Assembly: GCF_017599345.1 (NCBI RefSeq)
Contig: NZ_JAGFVL010000057.1
Span: forward strand, 62,001-126,000
DNA: 64,000 nucleotides
Source of the DNA: Gracilibacillus suaedae
Lineage (GTDB): Bacteria > Bacillota > Bacilli > Bacillales > Amphibacillaceae
Direction of reading: 5' to 3'
In this document: one piece after another, positions 43,284-52,638 of the stretch
How the letters are laid out: each line of letters opens with the position of its first letter
How positions within the stretch are numbered: position 1 is the stretch's first letter
Program-made: the position numbers and the translations under genes
The notes under the pieces: generated by a model
What the model was told of the DNA's origin: nothing
Databases searched by the model: none
What the model saw: only the letters and a program-made list of their open reading frames with translations

Positions 43284-43378
43284 TTTCGCAATAAAGGTAG
43301 CGAGTTTCGCAATAAACAATAGGGATTTCGCAATAAAGATAGTGAATTTCGCAATAAACGATAGAGATTTCACAACAA
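43284..43378 (+). repeat. 21-bp tandem repeats in the guaA leader
   Basis: Five copies of TTTCGCAATAAANNATAGNG at 43284, 43305, 43326, 43347 and 43368, the last being TTTCACAACAATTAATGAG. They lie between the riboswitch terminator and the guaA ribosome site, so they are transcribed as 5' leader when the switch is open. Confidence 0.85.
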
Positions 43379-43443
43379 TTAATGAGTAACTATCATCATG
43401 CATGTATGATATAGAATGGAATCAAACTGAAGGAGTGGACAAC

Positions 43444-44982
43444 TTGGAAGTAAATAACGAAATGATATTAGTATTAGATTTTGGTAGTCAATACAATCAA
43501 TTGATTACACGACGTATCCGTGAATTTGGGGTATATAGTGAACTGCATTCTCATCGTTTAACAATCGATGAAATAAAAGATATGAATCCAAAAGGAATTA
43601 TTTTATCAGGTGGCCCTCATAGCGTGTACGGTGAAAACAGCTTCCGTTGCGATGAGCGTATTTTTGATTTAGGAATACCGGTTTTAGGTATTTGCTACGG
43701 CATGCAGTTGATGACCCATCATTTCGGTGGTGTAGTAGAACGTGCCAATGAGCGCGAATATGGTAAAGCAGATATTCATGTTAAAGAGGGAGCATTACTT
43801 TTTGAAGGAACTCCGGAAGAACAAGTAGTTTGGATGAGCCATAGTGACAAGATTATCGAGCCGCCAAAAGACTTTGATATTGAAGCAACAAGCTCTTCTA
43901 CACCAGTTGCAGCAATGAGTAATAAAGATAAGCAGCTATTTGGTGTACAATTCCATCCAGAAGTACGCAATACCGAGTATGGCAATGACTTATTAAAATC
44001 ATTTGTTTTCCAAGCTTGTAACTGTGCAGGCGATTGGACAATGGCAAACTTCATTGATATGGAAGTAGACAAAATTAGAGAGCAAGTCGGTGACCGTAAT
44101 GTATTATGTGCATTAAGTGGTGGTGTTGACTCTTCTGTTGTTGCAGCACTTATTCATAAAGCGATCGGTGATCAGTTAACATGTATTTTTGTTGATCACG
44201 GCTTATTACGTAAAGATGAAGGTGAGACAGTAATGCGCACCTTCCGTGATCAGTTTAATATGAATATTATCAAAATCGATGCCCAGGAACGTTTCCTTTC
44301 CAAGTTAAAAGGTGTGTCCGACCCTGAACAGAAGCGTAAAATTATTGGTAATGAATTTATTTATGTTTTTGATGATGAAGCAGCAAAGCTAGAGAACATG
44401 GATTTCTTAGCTCAAGGAACGCTGTATACAGACATTGTCGAAAGTGGTACGGAAACTGCTCAAACGATTAAATCTCACCACAATGTTGGCGGGTTGCCGG
44501 AAGATATGGAATTTCAATTAATTGAACCATTAAATACGTTGTTTAAAGACGAAGTACGTGCTTTAGGAACAGAACTTGGAGTACCTGATGAGATCGTATG
44601 GCGTCAACCATTCCCGGGACCTGGCCTTGGTATCCGTGTACTAGGTGAAATTACGCCAGAGAAAGTTGAAATTGTCCGCGAATCAGATGCGATCTTACGT
44701 GAAGAAATTAAAAAAGCTGGATTAGATCGTGACATCTGGCAGTATTTCACGGTCTTACCGGACATTCGCAGTGTAGGTGTTATGGGAGATGCGCGTACGT
44801 ATGATTATGCGATTGGTATCCGTGCTGTAACGTCGATTGATGGTATGACATCTGATTGGGCACGTATTCCATGGGATATTTTGGAGAAGATATCTGTTCG
44901 ATTAGTTAATGAAGTGGATCATATTAATCGTGTGCTGTATGATGTGACAAGTAAGCCACCAGCTACTATTGAGTGGGAATAA
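43444..44982 (+). CDS. guaA: GMP synthase (glutamine-hydrolysing)
   Basis: A 512-residue enzyme converting XMP, ATP and glutamine to GMP. TTG 43444 lies 8 nt after AAGGAG and gives [21 protein letters not shown], the normal length and start; the upstream ATG at 43402 adds 14 unsupported residues. The class I amidotransferase domain has Cys in GICYGMQ and the His-Glu pair in GVQFHPEV. The ATP-pyrophosphatase loop is SGGVDSSV. The C-terminal dimerisation domain ends with the conserved [10 protein letters not shown]. Expression is under the guanine riboswitch upstream. Confidence 0.96.
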   Translation: MEVNNEMILVLDFGSQYNQLITRRIREFGVYSELHSHRLTIDEIKDMNPKGIILSGGPHSVYGENSFRCDERIFDLGIPVLGICYGMQLMTHHFGGVVERANEREYGKADIHVKEGALLFEGTPEEQVVWMSHSDKIIEPPKDFDIEATSSSTPVAAMSNKDKQLFGVQFHPEVRNTEYGNDLLKSFVFQACNCAGDWTMANFIDMEVDKIREQVGDRNVLCALSGGVDSSVVAALIHKAIGDQLTCIFVDHGLLRKDEGETVMRTFRDQFNMNIIKIDAQERFLSKLKGVSDPEQKRKIIGNEFIYVFDDEAAKLENMDFLAQGTLYTDIVESGTETAQTIKSHHNVGGLPEDMEFQLIEPLNTLFKDEVRALGTELGVPDEIVWRQPFPGPGLGIRVLGEITPEKVEIVRESDAILREEIKKAGLDRDIWQYFTVLPDIRSVGVMGDARTYDYAIGIRAVTSIDGMTSDWARIPWDILEKISVRLVNEVDHINRVLYDVTSKPPATIEWE

Positions 44983-45145
44983 AAAAAGAGAATATTTAGC
45001 TATTTACCAGGTTGGTCCTGAACGAGCATCGCAAATTGTTAGTCTCCGTCCATTTTCATCATACAGTGACTTAAAACGAGTGAAAGGTATAGGTAATAAG
45101 CACGCCCAAGCAATTGAAAATCAAGGTATTATATGTTTTGACTAA
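44969..45145 (+). pseudogene. Helix-hairpin-helix domain remnant
   Basis: Overlapping the guaA end in the +1 frame, about 58 codons encode EYLAIYQVGPERASQIVSLR followed by PFSSYSDLKRVKGIGNKHAQ. This is a complete double helix-hairpin-helix (two GxG hairpins: VGPERA and GIGNKHA), as at the C-terminus of ComEA- or thermonuclease-associated DNA-binding proteins. The rest of such a protein is missing and the only start (TTG 44969) has no ribosome site, so it is probably the surviving tail of a gene deleted up to guaA. Confidence 0.6.
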
Positions 45146-45152
45146 ATAAGTA

Positions 45153-45188
45153 AAAAATAGCCCATACCATCAGGTTTGGGCTATTTTT
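45153..45188. terminator. Bidirectional terminator downstream of guaA
   Basis: AAAAATAGCCCA/TGGGCTATTTTT 12-bp stem with a 12-nt loop, A- and T-rich on both sides. It serves the guaA region and the convergent GNAT gene. Confidence 0.88.
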
Positions 45189-45198
45189 AGGCTAACTA

Positions 45199-45720
45199 TC
45201 AATCAAGCAAAAGCTGATATGCTTTACGCTCACCGTGTTCAATAGGAAAATAGATCATTCCACTATAATTAAATCCTGCATTCACAATCACTTTTTGCAT
45301 AATCTCATTTTTCGGATATGTATCAACACGCACATCTTTAAATTCCATTTGACGTGAGAGTACAATTAAATCATGTAATAATATTTTAGATAACCCTTTC
45401 CCACGGACATGTAAATCTACCGCAATTCTATGGATAACGATGTAAGAATCTTCTTGTTCTTCCCACGATCCTTCCGTTATATTTTCGTAAGGCGCTTCTG
45501 GTCCAGGAACTAACGCACCGTACCCCGCTACCTTGTTATCATAGATTAAGACATGTGCATATCCTTTTTTGATATCCTGTTTAATTAATTCAAGTGTCGG
45601 GCCATCCCCATTTTGCCATTGTGGCACCCCTTGCTCCTGTAAATAGGCAATTCCATCATTTAAAATCGACATGATTGCTTCTGCGTCATGTATTGTTGCT
45701 TTTCGTGTATAGACGAACAT
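45199..45720 (-). CDS. GNAT-family N-acetyltransferase
   Basis: A 173-residue acetyltransferase: strand TRKATIHDAEAIMSIL, then YVIVHRIAVDLHVRGKGLSKILL with the acetyl-CoA pyrophosphate loop (R-x-x-G-x-G/S: VRGKGLS) and the C-terminal YSGMIYFPIEHGERKAYQLLL. Cytoplasmic. GGAGG lies 8 nt before the ATG. The acceptor substrate is unknown; C-terminal features (W-rich QEQGVPQWQNG) are common to small uncharacterised Bacillus GNATs. Confidence 0.86.
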   Translation of the reverse strand: MFVYTRKATIHDAEAIMSILNDGIAYLQEQGVPQWQNGDGPTLELIKQDIKKGYAHVLIYDNKVAGYGALVPGPEAPYENITEGSWEEQEDSYIVIHRIAVDLHVRGKGLSKILLHDLIVLSRQMEFKDVRVDTYPKNEIMQKVIVNAGFNYSGMIYFPIEHGERKAYQLLLD

Positions 45721-45941
45721 AGTTTAATCCTCCGATTTTTTAAAAATGTGTTTTCTTATTATTACCGAGTTTATACCGTTTTAACAAGCAAAACGCACTT
45801 CTAAAAGAGGATAGCAAGTGGTTTTAAATTGTGCGCTTCCTTTAATTCACCTGTTTCTTTAGCTACACGTGCCCTTAACTAGAATAGTATAAAACGGAAG
45901 CGAGAAAAAGTATGATACCTACACAACAAAAGGTGATAGAA

Positions 45942-46050
45942 CTAGATAGGTCCGGCGAACATTACACCGATTTCGATACCTGTATACCGAATAAAAATTA
46001 AAAAGCCCCAAAGCTGTTCCTCTATGTTCATTGTATTCGTTACTTATAAT
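45942..46050 (-). pseudogene. Remnant of a major facilitator transporter
   Basis: On the minus strand, one frame reads IISNEYNEHRGTALGLFNF and, after a frameshift, the next reads IRYTGIEIGVMFAGPI before a stop. Joined, they give the conserved MFS segment E-x-RGTALGLFNFxRYTG-x-x-IGVMFAG of drug-efflux-type carriers. No further parts of the gene are visible. Interpreted as a decayed gene. Confidence 0.5.
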
Positions 46051-46082
46051 TCTTGAAAATAAAGGAGGTGAAACTCCTATTG

Positions 46083-46329
46083 TCAACCATAGACAAATAA
46101 GATAATCGACACCCCAACGATAGATTCGTCAGATAAATCCGTTTGTAGATATCCCTCATCAGATATTATGTTTTGTGTGTCATTTTTTATAGATACTCAA
46201 GCTTCTTGTTCTTCATTTAAGGTACTCATAGCTGCAGCAATTTGGTTCTCAGCATATATAATATGATCCGCTGCCGTTACCGATTAAAGCTAGGAGAATA
46301 ACAGTTAATATAGTTGCCTTTTTCTTCAT
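46083..46329 (-). pseudogene. Decayed gene for a small secreted protein
   Basis: ATG 46329 opens MKKKATILTVILLALIGNGS, a signal peptide. After a frameshift the reading continues ADHIIYAENQIAAAMSTLNE up to a TGA (46199). In the same frame it then continues SIKNDTQNIISDEGYLQTDL to GVSIILFVYG and a final TGA. One frameshift plus one internal stop indicate a recently inactivated gene. Function unknown. Confidence 0.5.
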
Positions 46330-46560
46330 AGAGACTCATTATAGTGGTAATATATATAAATGATGTTGGTATTATTTGAGGTGATAGTAAATAATAGATG
46401 GGTGAATTTAGATAGAGGGTGGGAGAGGTCAGACAGAAAGGTCATCACTTAAACCGTTTTCATCCGTTTTAATTACTTTCTATTGTATCAAAGTGCTATT
46501 AAATCAAGGGATGTGTTACCTAAGTCTCTAAAAACTTTATAGAATGGGAATAATAATAGG

Positions 46561-46602
46561 AGCCCTAAAATCCTTGTTAACACTGGGTTTTTAGGGCTTT
46601 TA
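46561..46602 (+). terminator. Orphan terminator hairpin
   Basis: AGCCCTAAAA ... TTTTTAGGGCT with TTTATATT behind. No intact plus-strand gene precedes it, consistent with loss of the gene it served. Confidence 0.65.
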
Positions 46603-46666
46603 TATTCTCTGTGGACAGTTATGCCACACTTCGAAAATTCTCACAAATTGGTTACTGCTGTAATGT

Positions 46667-46800
46667 TCAATTTGTGTATCCTCGCTTGTTTTTAAACGGA
46701 ATCACATTACTTAACCTATTGGCAACTTGAAAGTTACTGTTTGGATAAAGGGGTCCATAAGTCCCCTGAGGTGGTCTGTACATCTTTATGTCCCAATTAT
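46667..46800 (-). pseudogene. C-terminal remnant of a tyrosine recombinase/integrase
   Basis: Minus-strand frame one gives LGHKDVQTTSG. The neighbouring frame takes over with TYGPLYPNSNFQVANRLSNV and IPFKNKRGYTN before TGA. Together they match the end of phage-type integrases: LGH-x-D-x-x-TT, then TYxHLYPN with the active-site Tyr. The rest of the gene is absent and the join needs a frameshift. It suggests that a mobile element once entered here. Confidence 0.6.
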
Positions 46801-46824
46801 CTTTTTCTTAAAAAACAGGATTAA

Positions 46825-48246
46825 TCATTCCTCTTGTAGAAAAGTAATATTGCACTGGGTTCCCAGTTGAGGTTTGCTATTTATTTCAATATCTCCGCCA
46901 TGAGCTATAATAATTTGCCTTGCAATGGCCATTCCTAATCCTGTTCCGGAATTATCAGAAGTTGCCCTCGTCCCCCGGAAGTACCGGTCGAATAAATGTT
47001 CAATCGTTTCTTGATCCATACCGACTCCATCATCTTCAATTAAAATACGAATTTGTCTTAAATGAGACAGGTCTTCTTGCAGTATGACCTTAATTTTCGT
47101 ATTAGGCGGATTATGTTTAATACTATTAGCGATTAAGTTTTCAAATGCTCTCTTTAAGTATTTCATATCCATATCAAGAAATATTTGTTCCTTATTCGTT
47201 TCAAATAAAAACACCTTATTTTTTGATTCTGGCAATCTTTTCAGTTGTTCTAAAATATCTTTGAGAACATTAACGAGGTTTTTTTGTTCAAGTTGTATCG
47301 GAATCGCATCATTCTTCAATTGAAAAGTTAAATTGAAATCTTCAATTAGTTGTTCCATATACTCCACACGTTCTGTCATGATTTTTGAAAAGTGACGTAC
47401 TTTGTCTTGTTCCCAATCATGTTCATGCGAAGAAAGGAGTACAGTATAGCCTTTGATAACAGACAAAGGCGTCTTAAGGTCATGTGAGACTCCTGTCATC
47501 CATTCTTCCCTTGTCTTTTCTAATAACTCTCGTTTTTCTGTATTTCTCTGAAGGGTTGATGTGAGCTTGGAAAGAGCCTGCGTCAACTCTTGATACGTTT
47601 TATATTCGGTGTTATGTCTCCGGCGTTGCTTTGAATTAAATTTCCGATAATAATAAGGTTCTTCATATTTGCCTATTGATAGATTTTCAATCCAAGATAC
47701 GATATAAAGCAAGGGAGCACCTAATTTTTTTCCGAAGAATAAGGCAATTAATATTCCGACTATAATGATGGAGAGAACCCATAGATTATTCACCCAATAT
47801 TGAAAAGGATTATTACTTGTTATCGGTTTCCCTAAAACCCATGTTAGGTCCTGATTACCTATCGTTTTATACCATGTAGACAACTGAAAACCCTTTTTAG
47901 CAGGATACAAGTAATCAGACACTATTTCCCCGGGTGTATAATGATTTGGTATACTTTTAGGCGCATTAAAGGAGAAGACCTCATTGCCTTGCCCATCCAA
48001 TACTTGCACCCACATGTTGTTTTTTACCAAATCCTCTTTTGTCTTCGAGCCTATTGAAAGTTTTTGATCCACAACAATCGTATCTTCAACGATGTTGCTA
48101 ATCGATAATCGTGGAGTTTCTTGTTTGTTATGACCAAGAAAAAAGCTGAACAAGATAACACTGAGTACGATGAGTAAGCCCCAAATAAGCATTAACCAGA
48201 AAAGTCGTGATACGAAGTAATAGGCAACACGGTTTTTTAATTTCAC
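46825..48246 (-). CDS. Sensor histidine kinase of the lantibiotic-type ABC locus
   Basis: A 473-residue kinase with two helices (about 13-37 and 162-184) around an extracytoplasmic domain of about 125 residues, then a HAMP-like linker, HisKA with His255 in GVSHDLKTPLS, and HATPase_c motifs (NLIANSIKHNPP, EDDGVGM, GTGLGMAIAR). GTG 48246 overlaps the regulator stop (GTGA) and lies 7 nt after GAGG; ATG 48252 is an alternative. Pairs with the OmpR-type regulator and is divergent from a LanFEG-like transporter. It probably senses a bacteriocin or cell-envelope stress. Confidence 0.88.
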   Translation of the reverse strand: MKLKNRVAYYFVSRLFWLMLIWGLLIVLSVILFSFFLGHNKQETPRLSISNIVEDTIVVDQKLSIGSKTKEDLVKNNMWVQVLDGQGNEVFSFNAPKSIPNHYTPGEIVSDYLYPAKKGFQLSTWYKTIGNQDLTWVLGKPITSNNPFQYWVNNLWVLSIIIVGILIALFFGKKLGAPLLYIVSWIENLSIGKYEEPYYYRKFNSKQRRRHNTEYKTYQELTQALSKLTSTLQRNTEKRELLEKTREEWMTGVSHDLKTPLSVIKGYTVLLSSHEHDWEQDKVRHFSKIMTERVEYMEQLIEDFNLTFQLKNDAIPIQLEQKNLVNVLKDILEQLKRLPESKNKVFLFETNKEQIFLDMDMKYLKRAFENLIANSIKHNPPNTKIKVILQEDLSHLRQIRILIEDDGVGMDQETIEHLFDRYFRGTRATSDNSGTGLGMAIARQIIIAHGGDIEINSKPQLGTQCNITFLQEE

Positions 48247-48968
48247 AACCATTCCTCATTTGTATTGGATTCAAATATATATCCTAATCCTCGAACTGTT
48301 TTTATCCATTTCGGCCTACTTGGCTCTTCTTCTATTTTTTCACGCAAACGTCGTACATGTACCATCACTGTACTATCCCCACCATATAATTCTCCCCATA
48401 CATCTTTATAAATTTGATGCTTGCTTAAAATTTGGTTAGGGTGTTCGCAAAAGTAGAGTAAAAGTTTCATTTCCTGAGTAGGACACTCTACCCGTGCACC
48501 ATTAACAATAAGTCTTCCAGTATTAGGATCTATATTAAAAAAACCATAATCGTAAATTTGTTTTCGTGTACGTTGAGATGGAATTTGAATAGAACGTCTT
48601 AATTGAGCTTTCACACGAGCTACAACTTCTAATGGATTAAAAGGCTTTGTGATATAGTCATCTCCTCCAAAGCTAAACCCCTGCAACTTATCTAAATCTG
48701 TGGTTTTCGCTGTAAGAAACAATATAGGCACATCTGTCTCCGAACGAATTTTGCCACATAGAGTAAAGCCGTCTATATCAGGTAACATAACATCTAACAA
48801 TAAAATGTGAGGAGTATTTTGTGTTGTCATTGAAAATGCTTCTGCTCCAGTAGTGGCTATTAAGACATTTTGAAAACCTTCTTTTTCAAATACTGTCATT
48901 AATAAATCTAAAATATACTGATCATCATCAACGATAAGAATTTTATGATCTTCGATTTTTAAAGTCAC
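48243..48968 (-). CDS. OmpR-family response regulator of the lantibiotic-type ABC locus
   Basis: A 241-residue regulator starting at GTG. The receiver domain has VDDD, Asp59 in LLLDVMLPD, Thr in LTAK and Lys in TKPF. The winged-helix domain has ECPTQEMKLLLYFCEHPNQI and STVMVHVRRLREKI. Divergent from the ABC operon across a 244-bp gap, the CprR/BraR-like arrangement in which the regulator activates the transporter. Co-translated with the kinase. Confidence 0.88.
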   Translation of the reverse strand: MTLKIEDHKILIVDDDQYILDLLMTVFEKEGFQNVLIATTGAEAFSMTTQNTPHILLLDVMLPDIDGFTLCGKIRSETDVPILFLTAKTTDLDKLQGFSFGGDDYITKPFNPLEVVARVKAQLRRSIQIPSQRTRKQIYDYGFFNIDPNTGRLIVNGARVECPTQEMKLLLYFCEHPNQILSKHQIYKDVWGELYGGDSTVMVHVRRLREKIEEEPSRPKWIKTVRGLGYIFESNTNEEWL

Positions 48969-49212
48969 ACTTCATCTTCCTTCCTATCTTCATTCTATTG
49001 TACATTAATCATAAATAAAAGGAGACTGTTGAGTAAAGAATTTATATCCTGTTCAAATTTCTGAAAAGTGTAATCACTCCATAACCCAAGTCATTCTAAG
49101 TATGTAATCTAGATAGAAAAATATTAGTAATAAATAGTTAAGCAAATGTTTAGGGAAAGTTTTATTCATGTTTAATTTATTTCGTTTACGATAGAAATGA
49201 GGTGAGGAAAAG

Positions 49213-50124
49213 ATGAATGAACAAATATTAATGACAAATGATCTAACCAAAAAGTATATGAAGCATACGTCTGTAGATGGAATCAATTTACGGATCGAGC
49301 GTGGACAAATTTACGGATTTCTTGGACCTAATGGGGCTGGAAAAACGACAACGATTCGAATGTTACTAGGTTTGATAAAACCGACACAGGGAACTATTAA
49401 AATTTTTGGTCAAAGCCTGAAAAAGAATCGTCTTCAAATTTTACAACGGATCGGATCGTTAGTGGAGTCCCCAACTTACTATGGAAACTTAACTGGCCGT
49501 GAAAATCTAGAGGCGGTTCGTAGGTTACGAGATCTTCCAGAAAAACGTGTGAATGAAGTGTTGGAAATTGTAAGATTAACTAAAGTGGCAAACAGACTAA
49601 CCAAAGAATATTCTCTTGGAATGAAGCAGCGTCTGGGGATTGCTGTTGCAATGCTTAGTAATCCAGATTTATTAATACTGGATGAACCGACTAATGGTTT
49701 AGATCCGTCGGGTATCCAAGAGATTAGAGAGTTGATAAAAGAATTACCGAAGGCAGGAATGAGTGTCCTTGTATCCAGCCACATGTTGAGTGAAATTGAC
49801 CAAATGGCTACACAAGTGGGGATCATTAACAATGGAAAAATGATTTTCCAGGACTCTATTGAACGCTTAAGACAAAAGCGGAAACCTCTATTAAAAGTAG
49901 GAGTTAGTGATGGAATGAAAGCAAATGAAATATTAAAAGAACGAAAATTAAAGGCTAATTTACAAGGTGATTTCTTGTGGTTATCTCAAACGGAACCAGC
50001 ATTTGTTTCAGAAATTAACTCCATTTTGGTTCATGCGGGTGTATCTGTATATCGACTTGAAGAAGTGACAAAAACTCTTGAGGATATCTTCCTGGAATTA
50101 ACTGGTACAGAGGGAAGCTTATGA
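49213..50124 (+). CDS. LanF-type ABC transporter ATPase
   Basis: A 303-residue ATPase of the lantibiotic-immunity/bacitracin (BcrA, CprA, LanF) group. It has Walker A GPNGAGKTTTIRMLLGL, signature YSLGMKQRLG, Walker B LLILDEPTNGLDPSG and switch His in SSHML. The C-terminal roughly 75 residues form the domain typical of this group, ending with a conserved LEDIFLELTG. GAGGTGAGG precedes the ATG. Overlaps the first permease gene by 4 bp. Expels or neutralises a membrane-active peptide. Confidence 0.9.
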   Translation: MNEQILMTNDLTKKYMKHTSVDGINLRIERGQIYGFLGPNGAGKTTTIRMLLGLIKPTQGTIKIFGQSLKKNRLQILQRIGSLVESPTYYGNLTGRENLEAVRRLRDLPEKRVNEVLEIVRLTKVANRLTKEYSLGMKQRLGIAVAMLSNPDLLILDEPTNGLDPSGIQEIRELIKELPKAGMSVLVSSHMLSEIDQMATQVGIINNGKMIFQDSIERLRQKRKPLLKVGVSDGMKANEILKERKLKANLQGDFLWLSQTEPAFVSEINSILVHAGVSVYRLEEVTKTLEDIFLELTGTEGSL

Positions 50125-50879
50125 AAAAGATATTACAAGCAGATCAATTAAAACTAAAACGTTCGTCGTTATTGATTATTGTTTTATTGGTTCCTTTACT
50201 TATCTTGGCATATGAATTGGTGAATTTCACTTATCGTGCCGAGTTTGTGGAAAAACAAGCTGAGATGTTCGGTGCAGGTTCTATGTGGATGTTTTTATTG
50301 TATGACAATAGTTTATTATTTGGTCTAGGTTGCCCATTAGCTGTCACACTTGCTGCATCAGTGATAGCCAATATTGAACATCAGGCAAATGGATGGAAAC
50401 AAACACTTTCAATGCCTATATCAAGAGGGAAAATTTATTTGAGTAAATTTATTTGGCTTACGATTAGTCTATTCCTGTCCACTACTATTTTTCTAATTGG
50501 CATGGTTTTATTAGGAAAGTTACTAGGTTTTGAAGGAAATATTCCTTTGGTGTTATTGATGGGCGATTGTTACGGTATGTTGATCACAGTATTACCAATG
50601 ATGGCTTTTCAATTTTGGTTATCCATGACCATTAAAAATCAGGCTTTCTCGATTCTTATTGGTTCAATTTCAGCTATTATGGGTCTTTTTTTAGCAGCTG
50701 CTCAAACAACAAGGTGGTTCCCTTTAGCTTATCCAATCCAATCATCAACGGTTATATTGCAATATGAGGGTATAGGGTATAATCCGGATTTTTCAGCCTA
50801 CCTCGTTATCAATTTAATATTAGGTATAATCCTAATATTTATAGGTTCTAGGCATTTTGCTAAACGAAATGTCCAGTAA
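50121..50879 (+). CDS. LanE-type ABC permease
   Basis: A 252-residue permease with six helices. It opens KKILQADQLKLKRSSLLIIVLLVPLL, the amphipathic helix and TM1 characteristic of LanE/LanG/MutE-family proteins, and has the central motif EHQANGWKQTLSMPISRGKIYLSKF. ATGA-coupled to the ATPase gene. Heterodimerises with the second permease. Confidence 0.87.
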   Translation: MKKILQADQLKLKRSSLLIIVLLVPLLILAYELVNFTYRAEFVEKQAEMFGAGSMWMFLLYDNSLLFGLGCPLAVTLAASVIANIEHQANGWKQTLSMPISRGKIYLSKFIWLTISLFLSTTIFLIGMVLLGKLLGFEGNIPLVLLMGDCYGMLITVLPMMAFQFWLSMTIKNQAFSILIGSISAIMGLFLAAAQTTRWFPLAYPIQSSTVILQYEGIGYNPDFSAYLVINLILGIILIFIGSRHFAKRNVQ

Positions 50880-50891
50880 GGAGAGATTACT

Positions 50892-51626
50892 TTGAAAAAT
50901 ATTTTATATGTTGAACAATTAAAATTAAAACGCTCCAAGTTATGGTTACTTTACTTAATAGGTCCCTTATTAGGTGTGTTTCTGGCTTATATTAATTTCT
51001 TTAAAAACTATGATCTCTTTATGCAACCTGGAGATAATGCATGGATCGAAGCGTGGACACAAGTAGCGTTGTTTATGGGCCCTTTTGTATTGCCAATCCT
51101 AGTTGGGATTTACACAGCTCTTGTTTGTAGAAGTGAACATGTCGGGGGCGGATGGAAGCAACTATTAGCCTTACCGATTAAACATTCGGAGATCTTTTTA
51201 GGGAAATTTCTAACAGTGGTAAAAATGGTAGTTATTACAATGATCATCTTATTAATCCTTTTTATAGGATTCGGGTTTATAAAAGGAGTAGAAGGCAGTC
51301 TTCCGATATTTACAATATTTGAGTTCATGATTAGGGGGATTTTAGCTTGTTTGCCATTGATTCTTCTACAACTAATTATATCCATAAGGGCTAAAACATT
51401 TGGCATACCATTAGCTGTTAGTATTGTTTTTACTCTCCCAGCAATTATTGTTGCCAGCACACCTTTAGGGCAGATTTATCCTTGGACACAACCTATGCTA
51501 GCCATGTCACCCGAAGACGAATCACCTATTCAATCTTACTTATTATTTTATACACTATTGATTGGGACATTCATAGTTTTATTAATATATGGTTTACGGA
51601 ATTTTACGAAGCGGGATACTTTTTAA
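50892..51626 (+). CDS. LanG-type ABC permease
   Basis: A 244-residue, six-helix partner permease. TTG start, 6 nt after GGAGAG. The same layout as the preceding gene: KNILYVEQLKLKRSKLWLLYLIGPLL, then EHVGGGWKQLLALPIKHSEIFLGKF. The sequence conservation with its neighbour shows a duplication origin. Closes the three-gene transporter operon. Confidence 0.87.
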   Translation: MKNILYVEQLKLKRSKLWLLYLIGPLLGVFLAYINFFKNYDLFMQPGDNAWIEAWTQVALFMGPFVLPILVGIYTALVCRSEHVGGGWKQLLALPIKHSEIFLGKFLTVVKMVVITMIILLILFIGFGFIKGVEGSLPIFTIFEFMIRGILACLPLILLQLIISIRAKTFGIPLAVSIVFTLPAIIVASTPLGQIYPWTQPMLAMSPEDESPIQSYLLFYTLLIGTFIVLLIYGLRNFTKRDTF

Positions 51627-51977
51627 TTACATCTATTGGCTCCCCGAGCGAATTCAAAAGAATGCTCTATTTGTTCTTTTGACAAAACCTTTGCTTATAG
51701 AGGTAGCTGAAAGTGTTGACGTTGGAGAGCAAACCACTATTCTAATCATTTGAATCATCCGTACAATGCACTTTTACCAAAAGTATTGTACGGATGTTTT
51801 TTATTACGACAATTTCTTGCCAAAACAACCATTTGTCATTCTTTAAATGATATTGTCCTCGTCTTTACCTCATCTTTATTTCCTTATATTAATCTTTCTC
51901 ATGTAACAGAAACCATGTTTGTTTTAACAAAGGCATCTTAGTGTCCTTTAATCCAAAAATTTAGGAGGTACATTGTT
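51627..51977. other. Intergenic stretch with a terminator and a possible gene scrap
   Basis: A strong terminator lies at 51756-51803 (CATCCGTACAAT/ATTGTACGGATG with T6), about 130 bp after the permease stop, so it probably ends that operon. On the minus strand 51627-51695 reads KVLSKEQIEHSFEFARGANR, which looks like a coding scrap of an unidentified gene. The rest is AT-rich with no gene visible. Confidence 0.6.
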
Positions 51978-52631
51978 ATGGTCAAAAAAGTAGTTTTAAG
52001 TGTGCTTATTGGAGTCTTTGCAATATTTGCTACTGCCTGCGGAAACAATCAGGACGAAAAAGAAACAGTTACTACTGATGTGAAGGAATCGTATAAATCT
52101 TTTTATAGTAAAAGTGTTTTTTTGGGTGATTCACTTTTAATCGGTTTATCTGATGTGTTGGAAGAATCTAATGTTATTAGCAATGCAGGTGCCACAGCTC
52201 TATTCGCCATTGAAGAAGTTGCTAATATTGCAAATAAAAAACCGGAACATGTATATATCATGTTGGGTTCAGATGATTTGTTAATGCCTGTAGACAATCC
52301 GAAGAAAGATTCATTAAAGAATTACGCTAAATTAATAGAAAAGTTAAAGGAAAATCTGCCGAATGCGAAGATACATGTTTTATCGGTTCCCCCGGTGACA
52401 AAAGAAGCAATAAAGACAGAACCACGTTATAAACATATCCCAGACTATAATAAGGAACTTGAAAAAATGGCGGTAACTGAGAAGATTGATTACATCGATT
52501 TGTCTTCTATATTCGAAAAAAATCAGACTCTGTATAAAGAAGATGGAATACATTTCAAGACGGATTTTTATCCTATTTTGTTGAACCATATTAAAGAACA
52601 TGTCCAGTCTTCTCAAAGCAATGAAGGGTAA
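51978..52631 (+). CDS. SGNH/GDSL-hydrolase lipoprotein
   Basis: A 217-residue lipoprotein: signal VVLSVLIGVFAIFATACGNN with lipobox ATAC. The SGNH catalytic blocks are GDSLLIG (Ser), SNAG (Gly), MLGSDDLL in the position of GxND, and DGIHF (Asp-His). Faces the outside of the membrane. The next gene is an acyltransferase-3 membrane protein, and its frame opens before this gene ends. Fused SGNH-acyltransferase proteins such as OatA O-acetylate cell-wall glycans. Here the two parts are separate and may form a two-protein O-acylation system (inference). Confidence 0.83.
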   Translation: MVKKVVLSVLIGVFAIFATACGNNQDEKETVTTDVKESYKSFYSKSVFLGDSLLIGLSDVLEESNVISNAGATALFAIEEVANIANKKPEHVYIMLGSDDLLMPVDNPKKDSLKNYAKLIEKLKENLPNAKIHVLSVPPVTKEAIKTEPRYKHIPDYNKELEKMAVTEKIDYIDLSSIFEKNQTLYKEDGIHFKTDFYPILLNHIKEHVQSSQSNEG

Positions 52632-52638
52632 AGTAGAA

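Noticed and set aside
43284-43378. CRISPR array or attenuator peptide
   Set aside because: The 21-bp units have no spacers. The frames through them contain no start with a ribosome site.
45912-46001. A 29-codon plus-strand frame starting MIPTQQKVIELDRS
   Set aside because: The minus strand of the same stretch gives a convincing MFS remnant, and the plus-strand ATG has no good ribosome site.
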